From: an uncultured Bacteroidales bacterium
GTDB lineage: Bacteria > Bacteroidota > Bacteroidia > Bacteroidales > Paludibacteraceae
Direction of reading: 5' to 3'
Assembly (NCBI GenBank): GCA_937915765.1
Contig: CALGHE010000086.1
Location: 1 to 46,417 of the forward strand
DNA: 46,417 bases
The translations under genes and the position numbers were made by a program. A model generated the notes under the pieces. The model searched no databases. It had not been told where the DNA came from and worked only from the letters and a program-made list of their open reading frames with translations. This document shows, one piece after another, positions 1 through 8,937 of this stretch. Positions within the stretch are counted from its first letter, which is position 1. Each line of letters starts with the position of its first letter.

Positions 1-343
<343 letters not shown>

Positions 344-522
344 ATAAAAAGTTCTGTTTTTTTCTCTGTCCCAGGCCTCCTTCATCCTATATATGGATTG
401 ACGGTCGCTTTCCTTGTGTTCTTACCTTTTCCTGCTGTATGTCATAAATCTCCTCAAAGAACTCTTTCTTTATGCCGTCCGTCCCGCCCTCCGGCGGAAG
501 CGTCGTTTCCCGTTTGCGGTTG

Positions 523-553
523 CAAAGGTACGCGCTTTTTTCTTTTCGCCAAA
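523..553 (-). promoter_or_regulatory. rRNA operon promoter P1
   Basis: On the minus strand the -7 box TACCTTTG (523-530) matches the Bacteroidota consensus TAnnTTTG exactly. A TTTG -33 element (550-553) lies 19 nt upstream counted from its TTG. Transcription would begin near 515, leaving a leader of about 170 nt before 16S. Confidence 0.8.
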
Positions 554-630
554 CTTTTTCGGAAGTTTTTTTGAAAAAAAATTTCGCTGCGTTTTTTTTG
601 CGTCTTAGCATCTCTTTGCTAATGAGAATG

Positions 631-662
631 CAAAGATAAGTCATTTTCTATGACATTTCAAA
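631..662 (-). promoter_or_regulatory. rRNA operon promoter P2 (upstream)
   Basis: The second minus-strand match is TATCTTTG (631-638) with a TTG (659-661) 20 nt upstream. It lies about 108 bp upstream of P1, giving the tandem promoter arrangement common for rRNA operons. The rest of the 344-847 gap is AT-rich leader and spacer with no gene that I can see. Confidence 0.65.
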
Positions 663-736
663 ATATTTTTCTCCTTTTTTTACATTTTTTTATTATATCT
701 ATTTTTTTCATCCTATAAATCAGCACTTTATAGAAA

Positions 737-773
737 GGCTGCATAGACTTCTATAAACAACGTCTATGCAGCC
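737..773 (-). terminator. Hairpin between the T9SS protein gene and the rRNA operon
   Basis: A perfect 12-bp inverted repeat (737-748 with 762-773) with a 13-nt loop lies about 75 bp after the stop of the 848-3727 gene. The tail on the minus strand is short and only partly T-rich, so it may be a weak terminator or a stabilising 3' hairpin. Its loop contains the recurring motif CTTCTATAAA. Confidence 0.5.
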
Positions 774-847
774 TGCCAGTCCCAAATCAACTCGAATACA
801 TATAATATAAAGGGATTATCCTTTATCTCAATCTATACATTTTACTG

Positions 848-3727
848 TTATTGCTTCAAAACTTTTATAGTGTAAATGTCGTTTTCAGTATGCAATTGCA
901 AAATATACAAGCCGTTTGGCAATCTTTCAGATGAAGTCTCATACAGATTACTATAAACAACATCTCGCTTCACCATAGTTCCATTTGCTGCGAACAAAGT
1001 TATGCAAACAAGTTCTTCTTCAGACCTCACTTGTAAAACATCTTCATTTATATATGCACTATACACTGCACTTTTCACACAATCAGCAGAAGTCGTAATC
1101 TCATCTGCAAATCTAGCTGCAAAAGATCTGCAAGAATCAATCCTGACAAATCTAACAACTGACGTATCTCCATCATTCCAAGAAACAAACATTGCATTTT
1201 CATAAGGGTCAGCAGTTATTCTAATAGTGTCTCCTATACGGCACCAACCGCCACCACTCACACTGCCCAACGTGTCATTTAAAGACACAACATCAACATA
1301 ACAAGTGTCTCCCTCCGTAAAATTATTTTCATTACGGAAATACGCAGTTATACCTTCAATATCAAAATTACAATACAAAACAATCTGTTTGTCTTTCGAA
1401 TAAGGCATATTCCACCCTTGCCAGCCATCAAACGCATGCTCTTTATAAGGCAGAGCCTCAATAAGCAAAGTGTCTCCATATTCGTATCTTCTTATAATAG
1501 GAGTGCTATCCGTCAGATATTCAACACTATCGGTGCTCAAATTATGAATCTTAATAGTATCTAAGTTATTCCACCTCAACGTATCACCAAACTCCGTCGC
1601 AAACAAATATCTCACTTCCAGCCTCAACTTTTCGAACACAGCAACAATGGTGTCATTGCCAGAAACCTCGTTCAAAGATGAATTTGACAAAGACTTCCAA
1701 TAAGAGAACTTGTAACCTTTGTTAGGCTCACACTTTTTTTCAATCCTATCCCCTTTATACAACATTCCGCCACCACTTGCAGAGCCCATCCGTTCATCAT
1801 TTGGAACCACTACTATATTGTACAAAGTTGTATCTTTAGGTCGGAAATATGCCTTTAGATAAAAATACTCTATAGAATCACAATCCACATATATTGAATT
1901 ATACTGAGATGTGCTGCCATCACTCCATCTGTCGAACTCATATCCCGGATAAGCAAGCGCCTGCAAATACAAAGCAGAGTCGATTCTAAAAGAATCTCGT
2001 TTTTGAACTTCAAATGTATCATTCACATACTCATCCCCATCTCTTTTATAGTATTCAAAACAACGCACGAAACCACCATCACCAGCCTCAACCGTAACGT
2101 CAGACTTCCTCTTTGAAAAAAGAGGATAGAGAGAATCACCGGAACAGCCTTCCTTATCCCAATATCTCACCTGCTTCATTTCACCATCGCTCCATCCCTC
2201 AAACTTCTGGCACCAAGCCTCTTCGGCTCGCAGCACTAATTCATATTTATACCAATATCTGCCATTCTCATATTTATCATAACCTCTCACATACGCATTT
2301 TTCACAGACAAGCAACCTTTATAAGGTTTGAACACAGCCACAATGGTATCATTACCTTCAACCTCTGTCAATGAAAAGTTAGACTTAGACTCCCAATGAG
2401 AGAACCAGTAACCTTCATTAGCTTCTGCTGATTTATCTATGTCATCCCTCCTGAACAAATAACCGCCACCACTTGCAGTACCCATCTGCTCATCATTAGA
2501 AATAACCACAACATGATACAACGTTGTGTCTTTGGGTTTAAACAAAGCTGTCACTCTATACACAGAATCGCAATCAGGCTCTGCAAATGTGATCATATCG
2601 TCATACTTGCCGTTAGAACTGCGAATCATATAATCATATCTGTCACAATAAATACTATCAAATTCATATTTAGGATTAGGGACTGCCACAATAGTCAAAG
2701 AATCCTTATAAGAGATAACTTTCCGATTACTTTTTACAATTGTCGTGTCAGAATTTCTGTAAGAATAATTTTTAGTTTCAATAAAATAAACCATCCCCAT
2801 TGTACTGTCCACATTTATATCAAACACACGTCCCACATCAGAATAAATAGCCCAAAGAGAATCTGAAGACACGCCGCTCTCCTTAGTCCACACTCTGTAA
2901 GGCTCTGAGCTACCATCACTCCATCTTTCAAATTTCTTGCAATTCCATTCATGCGGTCTTATTACCAAAGAGTCTTTATACCAGTACATTCCACTTTCAT
3001 AAAATCCATTCGTTACCATCGCATCCCCTACAATCAAACTACCCTTGTACGGTTTAAAAATTGCAACCAGCGAATCTCCAATTTTGTCACTATGCAAACA
3101 ATCGTCAGTCCAACCGTTGCTCCATCCGGCAAAATAGCATCCACGATTAGGTCTAACATCTACACAAATTTGCTCTCCCACATACCTCAAACTTGTATCA
3201 ACATACACTTTTCCGTATTTATTTTCATTCACCTCAATCATTTCCGGCTTCAGGTTCCAAACATCCCCAGCTTGCACGTAAATACCCATGTCAGAAATCC
3301 ACAAAGTGTCATCTGTATGGTTTTCGAAATGCAATCCTATAAAACCTATATTATTGACAGTGAACTCTTCATTAAACACATGATTAAATTCATTACCATC
3401 TTTGAAAATTTTCACGTAATTGGTTGTTGAATCTCCAAACGAGGTCTCCGCCTTTCCCTCAATCCTCGCATAGTCCAAATCAATCCGGTCAAAGTAGAAC
3501 ATGAGACTATCTATCGTCACGTCCAATGTTGCATAACCAGAATCAGTTCTAACCAATCCTATCCTATCTCCATCTACAACAAATTTTCCTCCATAAACAG
3601 AAGTATCTATTTCAGTCTGATGCTTCAAAAGGTTTTTCTCCCACGGAGAGTTCGGTTCATACGGTCTCGATGCAAACGTTCCTACAAAAAAGAACATCAA
3701 CGCAATAAAAGATAAAAATTTTTGCAT
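848..3727 (-). CDS. T9SS-exported protein with InlB/Flg_new-like beta repeats
   Basis: A secreted protein of about 959 residues. I placed the start at the ATG at 3727 because the signal peptide (MQKFLSF, a hydrophobic core, then FAS) begins there and not ten codons earlier. The body has repeated modules of about 70-130 residues, each with a core like GxxSGGG followed by W-S/N-DG or HW motifs and ending in VAVFKP or AxF. This is the signature of bacterial InlB B-repeat / Flg_new_2 modules. At least three copies carry the G-(T/S)-(A/V)-SGGG core. The last ~75 residues (FAANG, LPNGLYILQL, IKVLKQ) look like a type A C-terminal sorting domain of the type IX secretion system, so cell-surface attachment or release is expected. 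No catalytic domain is visible; adhesion is a guess. It stands alone, between the rRNA operon and a divergent glycosyltransferase. Confidence 0.85.
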   Translation of the reverse strand: MQKFLSFIALMFFFVGTFASRPYEPNSPWEKNLLKHQTEIDTSVYGGKFVVDGDRIGLVRTDSGYATLDVTIDSLMFYFDRIDLDYARIEGKAETSFGDSTTNYVKIFKDGNEFNHVFNEEFTVNNIGFIGLHFENHTDDTLWISDMGIYVQAGDVWNLKPEMIEVNENKYGKVYVDTSLRYVGEQICVDVRPNRGCYFAGWSNGWTDDCLHSDKIGDSLVAIFKPYKGSLIVGDAMVTNGFYESGMYWYKDSLVIRPHEWNCKKFERWSDGSSEPYRVWTKESGVSSDSLWAIYSDVGRVFDINVDSTMGMVYFIETKNYSYRNSDTTIVKSNRKVISYKDSLTIVAVPNPKYEFDSIYCDRYDYMIRSSNGKYDDMITFAEPDCDSVYRVTALFKPKDTTLYHVVVISNDEQMGTASGGGYLFRRDDIDKSAEANEGYWFSHWESKSNFSLTEVEGNDTIVAVFKPYKGCLSVKNAYVRGYDKYENGRYWYKYELVLRAEEAWCQKFEGWSDGEMKQVRYWDKEGCSGDSLYPLFSKRKSDVTVEAGDGGFVRCFEYYKRDGDEYVNDTFEVQKRDSFRIDSALYLQALAYPGYEFDRWSDGSTSQYNSIYVDCDSIEYFYLKAYFRPKDTTLYNIVVVPNDERMGSASGGGMLYKGDRIEKKCEPNKGYKFSYWKSLSNSSLNEVSGNDTIVAVFEKLRLEVRYLFATEFGDTLRWNNLDTIKIHNLSTDSVEYLTDSTPIIRRYEYGDTLLIEALPYKEHAFDGWQGWNMPYSKDKQIVLYCNFDIEGITAYFRNENNFTEGDTCYVDVVSLNDTLGSVSGGGWCRIGDTIRITADPYENAMFVSWNDGDTSVVRFVRIDSCRSFAARFADEITTSADCVKSAVYSAYINEDVLQVRSEEELVCITLFAANGTMVKRDVVYSNLYETSSERLPNGLYILQLHTENDIYTIKVLKQ

Positions 3728-3953
3728 ACACACATGTTTTAAAGTTAAAAATTCCATTAAAGTTCAGTTTTCACAAGAAGCAAACCGCTTTTAAGCAAAA
3801 CTTCTGCAAGTTATTTTTAATTTTGCAAATAAGCAAAAGATTTTGGAACCTTTACTTAAATTTTTCACACTTCATTCTTTACATTAACCGTAATTCCGTA
3901 CAAAAAAGCAACAAATCGAGACAAAAACACATCCTATATTATCTGCAAATAAC

Positions 3954-3961
3954 TAACTTTG
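3954..3961 (+). promoter_or_regulatory. Possible -7 box for the GT10 gene
   Basis: TAACTTTG matches TAnnTTTG and lies 25 bp before the ATG at 3987. No TTG is seen at the right distance upstream, so only half of a promoter is supported. Confidence 0.4.
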
Positions 3962-3986
3962 CCATGAATATTTTAAGGATAAGTCT

Positions 3987-4985
3987 ATGTATATTGTGAA
4001 AATGACAGCGGGGTCTGACAAAGACCTGAGGCAGACAAGGAACGGAGGGGGATTTTCTCTTTGCGGCAAATATAAATTTGTTTACGGCGATGTGGAAGAG
4101 GCGGATGTGTGGGTCGTAAGAAACAGATATGTGAAAAAGTGCCAGTCTTGCAATGTCGCTCCTGAAAACACGGTACTTATGACTTCCGAGCCGAAGCAGA
4201 TTGTGCCGTTCACAAAATCGTATATCAAGCAGTTCGGCGTTGTGTGCTCCTGCCAGCCGGACATGAAAGGGGACAACGTGCGAATGGCTATGCCGAATCT
4301 GCCCTGGTTCGTCGGAATCGACTTTAAAGACGGCGAAGTGACTTGTACGAAAACTTACGACGACCTGAAGTCTTGCCCTGTTCCGGAAAAGACAAAACTA
4401 ATCTCCGTGATAACAAGCAACAAGAATCATACGAAAGGGCATCACGACCGTTTGGCGTTTGTTGAGAAACTTAAAAATCATTATGGCGACAAGATAGACG
4501 TTTTCGGAAGAGGTTTCAACTCGTTCGGCGACAAATGGGACGTGCTTGCTCCTTATAAGTATCATATTGCGATAGAAAATTCTCAGGCGGATTATTATCT
4601 TACGGAAAAACTTACAGACTGTTATATAACTAACACATATCCAATATATTATGGATGCACTAATGCGGAAAAGTTTTTCCCTAAGGAGGCGTTTCTGAGC
4701 ATAGATATAAACAATGCGGAGGAGGCAATAAGAAAAATTGACGCGCTCATAGCGTCCGAAACATTTGAAAACAGCGGCAATCTTCTTGCCTCATGCAAAG
4801 ACAAGGTTCTTGACGAGTATAATATGTACGAACAGATAGCGCGCGTGTGCGACACTTTGGATCTGACACGCCCTAAAGAGAGAGTCACGCTAAAGCCAAT
4901 GTCCAAAATGTTCAACTGGGAACATATAAAGAGAGAAATATTCTCTCGCAACTACTGGAAAATACGCTCTGTGCTAGGAATTTAA
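3987..4985 (+). CDS. Glycosyltransferase family 10 (alpha-1,3-fucosyltransferase-like)
   Basis: A 332-residue protein. The C-terminal half carries the GT10 signature: FGRGFN, then the acceptor/donor block with IAIENSQADYYLTEKL, followed by PIYYG and FFP, in the order found in bacterial and eukaryotic alpha-1,3/4-fucosyltransferases. The family transfers fucose from GDP-fucose to GlcNAc or glucose on glycans. No signal peptide or membrane segment is visible, so it should act at the cytoplasmic face during synthesis of lipopolysaccharide O-glycan, capsule or the phylum's protein O-glycan. Its 3' end overlaps by 12 bp the 3' end of the convergent glycosyltransferase gene at 4974. The exact acceptor cannot be told. 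Confidence 0.9.
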   Translation: MYIVKMTAGSDKDLRQTRNGGGFSLCGKYKFVYGDVEEADVWVVRNRYVKKCQSCNVAPENTVLMTSEPKQIVPFTKSYIKQFGVVCSCQPDMKGDNVRMAMPNLPWFVGIDFKDGEVTCTKTYDDLKSCPVPEKTKLISVITSNKNHTKGHHDRLAFVEKLKNHYGDKIDVFGRGFNSFGDKWDVLAPYKYHIAIENSQADYYLTEKLTDCYITNTYPIYYGCTNAEKFFPKEAFLSIDINNAEEAIRKIDALIASETFENSGNLLASCKDKVLDEYNMYEQIARVCDTLDLTRPKERVTLKPMSKMFNWEHIKREIFSRNYWKIRSVLGI

Positions 4986-5996
4986 GAGCGAAATATATTT
5001 TTCTCTGTCAGACTCGAAAAGGGAGAGGTCACAAGCCTCTCTCTTTGCACTTTGCTTAACCATCTCTACAAACTTCTCTTCGTCGGAGTAATAAACGACA
5101 GGGTAATCAAAATTCTCCACCCTGCTAAAAACCACATCAAGCAACATTGGCTTATTATATGCCTTAGCCAATATAAAAGTTCCGGACACTTTATAATTCA
5201 TGTAATCATCAGCCAACGAACTTCCGCCTCTTATCAAAGGCAGCAGCCAATCACACTTTTCCATGTAGCTGTGAAACAACTCATTAGAGACAAAAGAGTC
5301 AAAAGTCACAAACTTTTCAAGAATACCCTCGTCTTCTGCCTTTTTCAAGAACAAAGGACCTTCACCTTTTTTAGAGTTGCCAAGCAATATAAATTTGACA
5401 CAGTCATCTGAAGATTTTGCCGCATCAAGCAAAAAATCATAATCCCTTCTTTTATACTCTATAGATCCGGGAACAACAGCCCAAACTTCGCCTTCTTTTT
5501 TCTCTACATATTCGGAACCATAAGCAGGGACATAAGCTGAAGAATAGCAAGAACACGGGATTTTGCTAAATTTCTCAAAGTTTTTTTTCAGATATTCCGC
5601 AAGCAAATAAACGCCTTTAATTTTTCTGCAGATGAGTTTCTGTCCAAAACTATCTTTCAATTTTCTGATATTATGCAAAGTTCCTACAAACGTCATCTGA
5701 GACGGAAACGGTAACAACATAAACTTAAGCACCCTTCCTCCTTGTATTGTGTTAAGTATTACAGTTTCCACCCGATTTTCGACCAAAAAGTTCCGTATTT
5801 TAATTATGTTCCTGAAACTTTTCATGTCCCAAAAGAAAGATCGGTCTGCAACAACATCAAACGAAGTCACAGAACGCTCCTGAGATTTGTCGCAAAACAA
5901 AGTCACATCATAACCGCTGCACTTAAGAAAACGCAATTGCGCATAAAGGCATTCGCCATGGTATGGATTCAGTTCGATTAACGCTACCTTTTTCAC
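4974..5996 (-). CDS. GT-B type glycosyltransferase (GT1/GT4-like)
   Basis: A 340-residue protein beginning with a GTG codon at 5996; no ATG fits better, and the first residues KKVALIELNPYHGE form the expected first beta strand and glycine-containing loop. The C-terminal half has the layout of a GT-B nucleotide-sugar domain: VVPGSIEYKRRDYDFLL, then FILLGNS, then a F-x-S-F-V-S/L-x-x-Y-M segment and a donor-site stretch GGSSLADDYMNYKVSG. Specific sugar unknown. It follows the GT2 gene by 8 nt on the same strand, so the two are almost certainly cotranscribed. Confidence 0.8.
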   Translation of the reverse strand: MKKVALIELNPYHGECLYAQLRFLKCSGYDVTLFCDKSQERSVTSFDVVADRSFFWDMKSFRNIIKIRNFLVENRVETVILNTIQGGRVLKFMLLPFPSQMTFVGTLHNIRKLKDSFGQKLICRKIKGVYLLAEYLKKNFEKFSKIPCSCYSSAYVPAYGSEYVEKKEGEVWAVVPGSIEYKRRDYDFLLDAAKSSDDCVKFILLGNSKKGEGPLFLKKAEDEGILEKFVTFDSFVSNELFHSYMEKCDWLLPLIRGGSSLADDYMNYKVSGTFILAKAYNKPMLLDVVFSRVENFDYPVVYYSDEEKFVEMVKQSAKREACDLSLFESDREKYISLLNS

Positions 5997-6004
5997 TTCT
6001 AAAA

Positions 6005-6829
6005 TTATTCTTTTTCTATTCCGTTCGGTGTTTTTACGATACCGGATTTGCGCGTGTTTTTGCGTATGGCTACATTTTTCGCAATAGACTCTTTTGTCTT
6101 GTACGGACGTTTGTGGTCGAGGTGGAGGCAGATGGCCGAATAGACAATCTGCTTTGACTTGATGCCCATGTTGAACATGCGCTCACCAAACTCTCTGTCC
6201 TGTCCGCCATACTGCATTTCCTCGTTGAAACCATTGACTTTCAGCACATCTTCGCGCCAGCCGGATGCGTTGCAGCCGTTCCACGTAGCCTTTCGTGGAG
6301 TCACGAAATTCATGCTGTTCGTGAACCATTTTGACTTCACAAGCTTCGAGACTTTGAAATTCATCTTAAGCCCTTGCTTCTTCAGCCAAGAGATTTCAAA
6401 CGCTTTTCCGGACAGCACATCCTCCTGTGTCAATGCAAGACTAATGTCCATAGGCAGCTTGAAATAGCCTCCAGAAAGGAAATACCCTTTCTCCGCACGC
6501 TCCTTATGCACCGCAACAAAATCCTTACGCGGGATGCAGTCCTGATCGGTAAATATCAGATAATCGGCCGTGCTTGCCACTATCGCCTTATTCAGAATCT
6601 GAGACTTCTGAAACCCACGGTCTTCATGCCAGACGTGCTTGATAGGCAAAACCTTTGCATAACGCTCTATCAGCTCGCGTGTGTCGTCGCGCGAACCGTC
6701 GTCTGCTATCACAATCTCGTCTGGAGCAACGTCCTGATTCTGATATCCCCACAAAACCTTTTCCAGCCATTTGGGCGAGTTATACGTAGATATAATCACC
6801 CCTATCGTAAAAACCTTTCTCATTTCCAT
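6005..6829 (-). CDS. Glycosyltransferase family 2 with C-terminal galactosyltransferase (GT7-like) region
   Basis: About 274 residues. The N-terminus has the GT-A fold hallmarks: GVIISTYNSPKWLEKVL, then EIVIADDGSRDDT, then the metal-binding TDQDC. The later segment NGFNEEMQYGGQDREFGERM matches the acceptor-side motif of the GT7 C-terminal domain often fused to bacterial GT2 enzymes. I place the start at the ATG at 6829 (6823 is equally possible), because a more upstream TTG at 6844 lies inside a predicted -7 box. The gene precedes the GT-B gene by 8 nt. The role is probably surface glycan assembly; the sugar is not predictable. Confidence 0.88.
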   Translation of the reverse strand: MEMRKVFTIGVIISTYNSPKWLEKVLWGYQNQDVAPDEIVIADDGSRDDTRELIERYAKVLPIKHVWHEDRGFQKSQILNKAIVASTADYLIFTDQDCIPRKDFVAVHKERAEKGYFLSGGYFKLPMDISLALTQEDVLSGKAFEISWLKKQGLKMNFKVSKLVKSKWFTNSMNFVTPRKATWNGCNASGWREDVLKVNGFNEEMQYGGQDREFGERMFNMGIKSKQIVYSAICLHLDHKRPYKTKESIAKNVAIRKNTRKSGIVKTPNGIEKE

Positions 6830-6841
6830 GAAAAAATCGTA

Positions 6842-6849
6842 CAAAAGTA
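6842..6849 (-). promoter_or_regulatory. Possible -7 box for the glycosyltransferase pair
   Basis: TACTTTTG on the minus strand fits TAnnTTTG and lies 13 bp upstream of the ATG at 6829. No clear -33 TTG was found. It would uncouple the two glycosyltransferase genes from pepD upstream. Confidence 0.4.
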
Positions 6850-6889
6850 CTTATTTTTTGTTCTAAAAAGAATAATATTCCAAAAAAAA

Positions 6890-8323
6890 TCACCCTTTAT
6901 CTTCAAGCAGTTTCTCCAAAAACATTCCAAACCGCTTCACACTCTCCAATTCTACATATTCGTTAGGCGAATGAGGGTAACGTATAGTCGGGCCAAACGA
7001 AACCATATCCAAGTCACGGCAACGGCTCTTTATGATGCCGCACTCCAGACCCGCGTGCATCGCCTCCACCTTGGCATCGCAACCAAAAGTATTGCTGTAA
7101 ACCCTCCTGCATTTAGCCAGCAAAGGCGAATCCATATCCGGCTGCCAGCCGCAATATTCATCTTCCACCGCAATGTCCGCCCCGGCAATGCGCAGCACTC
7201 CCAGCACACGCTCCTTGACCTCCTTCATACGAGACTCCGTAATGCTGCGGCAAAGAGACGTAACCTCGACACAGTCCTCTCGTGTCGTAATCAAAGAAAC
7301 GTTGTTAGAGGTGTCCGTAGTATCCTTACCATCAAGTTTATAAAGCACGCCGTCCGGCAAAGCAAGCAGAACGTTGAGCAATTTGAACAGAGCGTCGTCC
7401 TCAATGAACTTTGCGTCGTTCGACACAATGGCCTTTTCTATTTTAAAGCCCGGCTCAATACCGGAATATTTAGCTTTCAAGAAATCAGCCAAATCAGCAA
7501 AGACCTTTTCGAACAGAGCCTTGTCCTCCTCAGCCACAGACAAAACGACAGACGCGTTTCGCGGAATCGCATTTGCAGCCGAGCCTCCCTCCAACACCTT
7601 CACGTTAAGTCCGTCCATCTGAGTTTTCAGCATCATCAAGAAAGAGGCCAGCACCTTTATCGCGTTAGCATGAGGCAGATGTATATCCAGTCCGGAATGT
7701 CCGCCTTTCAGTCCGCTAACAGAAATCTTGAAGTCGGTCATCTCCACATCGCTCACCGCGCGTTCAAAAGGGACGGTGCCTTTTACCGTAGCGCCGCCGG
7801 CACAGCTGACAAAGAGTTTGCCTTCCTCTTCCGAATCAAGGTTGATGAAAGACTTTCCGCACAAAAAGTCAGGTTCAAGAGCAAAAGCTCCGAGCATGCC
7901 AACCTCTTCGTTTGCGGTGAAGAGAGCTTCGATAGCAGGGTGGGAGAGTGATTTGCTTCTAAGTACAGCAAGAATAGCAGCCACACCAATTCCGTTGTCC
8001 GCACCGAGTGTTGTGCCGTCTGCTTTGAGCTGCGAGCCGTTGTTCACCAGCTTCAGCGGCGAAGAGCGAAAATCGAACTCCACACCGTCAGCCTTTTCGG
8101 CGACCATGTCTGTATGAGCCTGCAGAACCAGCATCGGCTCGTTTTCGCGCCCTGCAGACGCCGTTTTTAGAATCCGCACGTTTCCAGCTCTGTCTGCCTC
8201 TGCCTCCAAACCGTTGACTTTTGCAAAGTCCAGCAGATAGGCCTGAACACGTTCTGTAAAGAACGACGGACGCGGAACCTCCGCCAAGGCAAGAAATTCC
8301 GCAATTATATCATCAAATAACAT
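6890..8323 (-). CDS. pepD: Aminoacyl-histidine dipeptidase (Xaa-His dipeptidase, M20 family)
   Basis: A 477-residue cytosolic metallopeptidase of the PepD type. Metal-site motifs are in the expected order: QAHTDMV (His and Asp ligands), LGADNGIGVA (bridging Asp), FTANEEVGMLGA (catalytic and ligand Glu), and NLDSEEEG. The 'lid' or dimerisation insert with GLKGGHSGLDIHLPHANAI is present, and the C-terminal HAGLECGII supplies the last ligand region. Length is normal for PepD. It hydrolyses dipeptides, notably X-His and Cys-Gly. The DUF3467 gene lies 8 nt upstream on the same strand, so the two form an operon. Confidence 0.95.
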   Translation of the reverse strand: MLFDDIIAEFLALAEVPRPSFFTERVQAYLLDFAKVNGLEAEADRAGNVRILKTASAGRENEPMLVLQAHTDMVAEKADGVEFDFRSSPLKLVNNGSQLKADGTTLGADNGIGVAAILAVLRSKSLSHPAIEALFTANEEVGMLGAFALEPDFLCGKSFINLDSEEEGKLFVSCAGGATVKGTVPFERAVSDVEMTDFKISVSGLKGGHSGLDIHLPHANAIKVLASFLMMLKTQMDGLNVKVLEGGSAANAIPRNASVVLSVAEEDKALFEKVFADLADFLKAKYSGIEPGFKIEKAIVSNDAKFIEDDALFKLLNVLLALPDGVLYKLDGKDTTDTSNNVSLITTREDCVEVTSLCRSITESRMKEVKERVLGVLRIAGADIAVEDEYCGWQPDMDSPLLAKCRRVYSNTFGCDAKVEAMHAGLECGIIKSRCRDLDMVSFGPTIRYPHSPNEYVELESVKRFGMFLEKLLEDKG

Positions 8324-8331
8324 AAGATCAT

Positions 8332-8643
8332 TTACGCTTCGCCCTGCCCGCCGAAGTTCAGAGGGAAAGGAGGATTAAAAGTTTTGTCGTCCTTGCGGAT
8401 TTCGCCGTACTGCCTTTCGTACTTGTTCACATTGTCCTGAAGCGCGTTGAGCAGGCGTTTCGCATGCTCCGGAGTAAGGATAACGCGCGACTTAACCTTC
8501 GCTTTGGGAGCGTTAGGCATCACACGCACAAAGTCCAGCACGAACTCTGACGACGAGTGACTTATGATGGCAAGGTTAGAGTAAACCCCCTCAGCCACTT
8601 CCTCGCTCAACTCTATACTAATCTTACGTTCTTTATCTTCCAT
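8332..8643 (-). CDS. DUF3467 domain protein
   Basis: A 103-residue protein with the layout of the DUF3467 family: ISIELSEEVAEGVYSNLAII near the start, then SSSEFVLDFVRVMPN, KVKSRVILTPEHAKRLL and LQDNVNKYE. Members are small soluble proteins widespread in Bacteroidota with no established function. It sits 8 nt before pepD. No good promoter was seen in the 294 bp upstream. Confidence 0.85.
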   Translation of the reverse strand: MEDKERKISIELSEEVAEGVYSNLAIISHSSSEFVLDFVRVMPNAPKAKVKSRVILTPEHAKRLLNALQDNVNKYERQYGEIRKDDKTFNPPFPLNFGGQGEA

Positions 8644-8853
8644 AAACCTTTGAATTTAATGATAAACCATTCGAAAAAACGCCGAACCGCCCGCAACACG
8701 AAACATAAAACGGTTCAGCCTGTATTCAAAAGCAAAACTACTGAAAAAATCTGTATTGCAGATGTCCTTTTGCAAACTTTTTAGGCAACATATGCAAATT
8801 ACGACAACGAAACGCACCCAAAGTCACCTCGATATTATTTATAGAAGTCAGTT

Positions 8854-8892
8854 AAAAAAGATAAAAGGGACGCACCAACGCACGCCCCTTTA
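8854..8892 (-). terminator. Terminator of glmM
   Basis: On the minus strand an AAAGGG...CCCTTT stem with a GC-rich inner part is followed by TTATCTTTTTT, about 50 bp after the glmM stop. The remaining sequence between 8644 and 8854 shows no gene. Confidence 0.65.
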
Positions 8893-8937
8893 TAAACTCG
8901 CCTTTTCAGAAAATCAATTCTGTAGATCAAGTAGCCC

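Noticed and set aside
3728..3757. Longer N-terminus for the T9SS protein
   Set aside because: The ten extra residues precede, and would displace, a clear signal peptide starting at 3727.
6374..7951. A 525-codon open frame on the plus strand
   Set aside because: It lies antisense to the GT2 and pepD genes, whose motifs are intact; its translation is rich in Arg/His/Gln without any domain. It is a shadow of the codon bias of the minus-strand genes.
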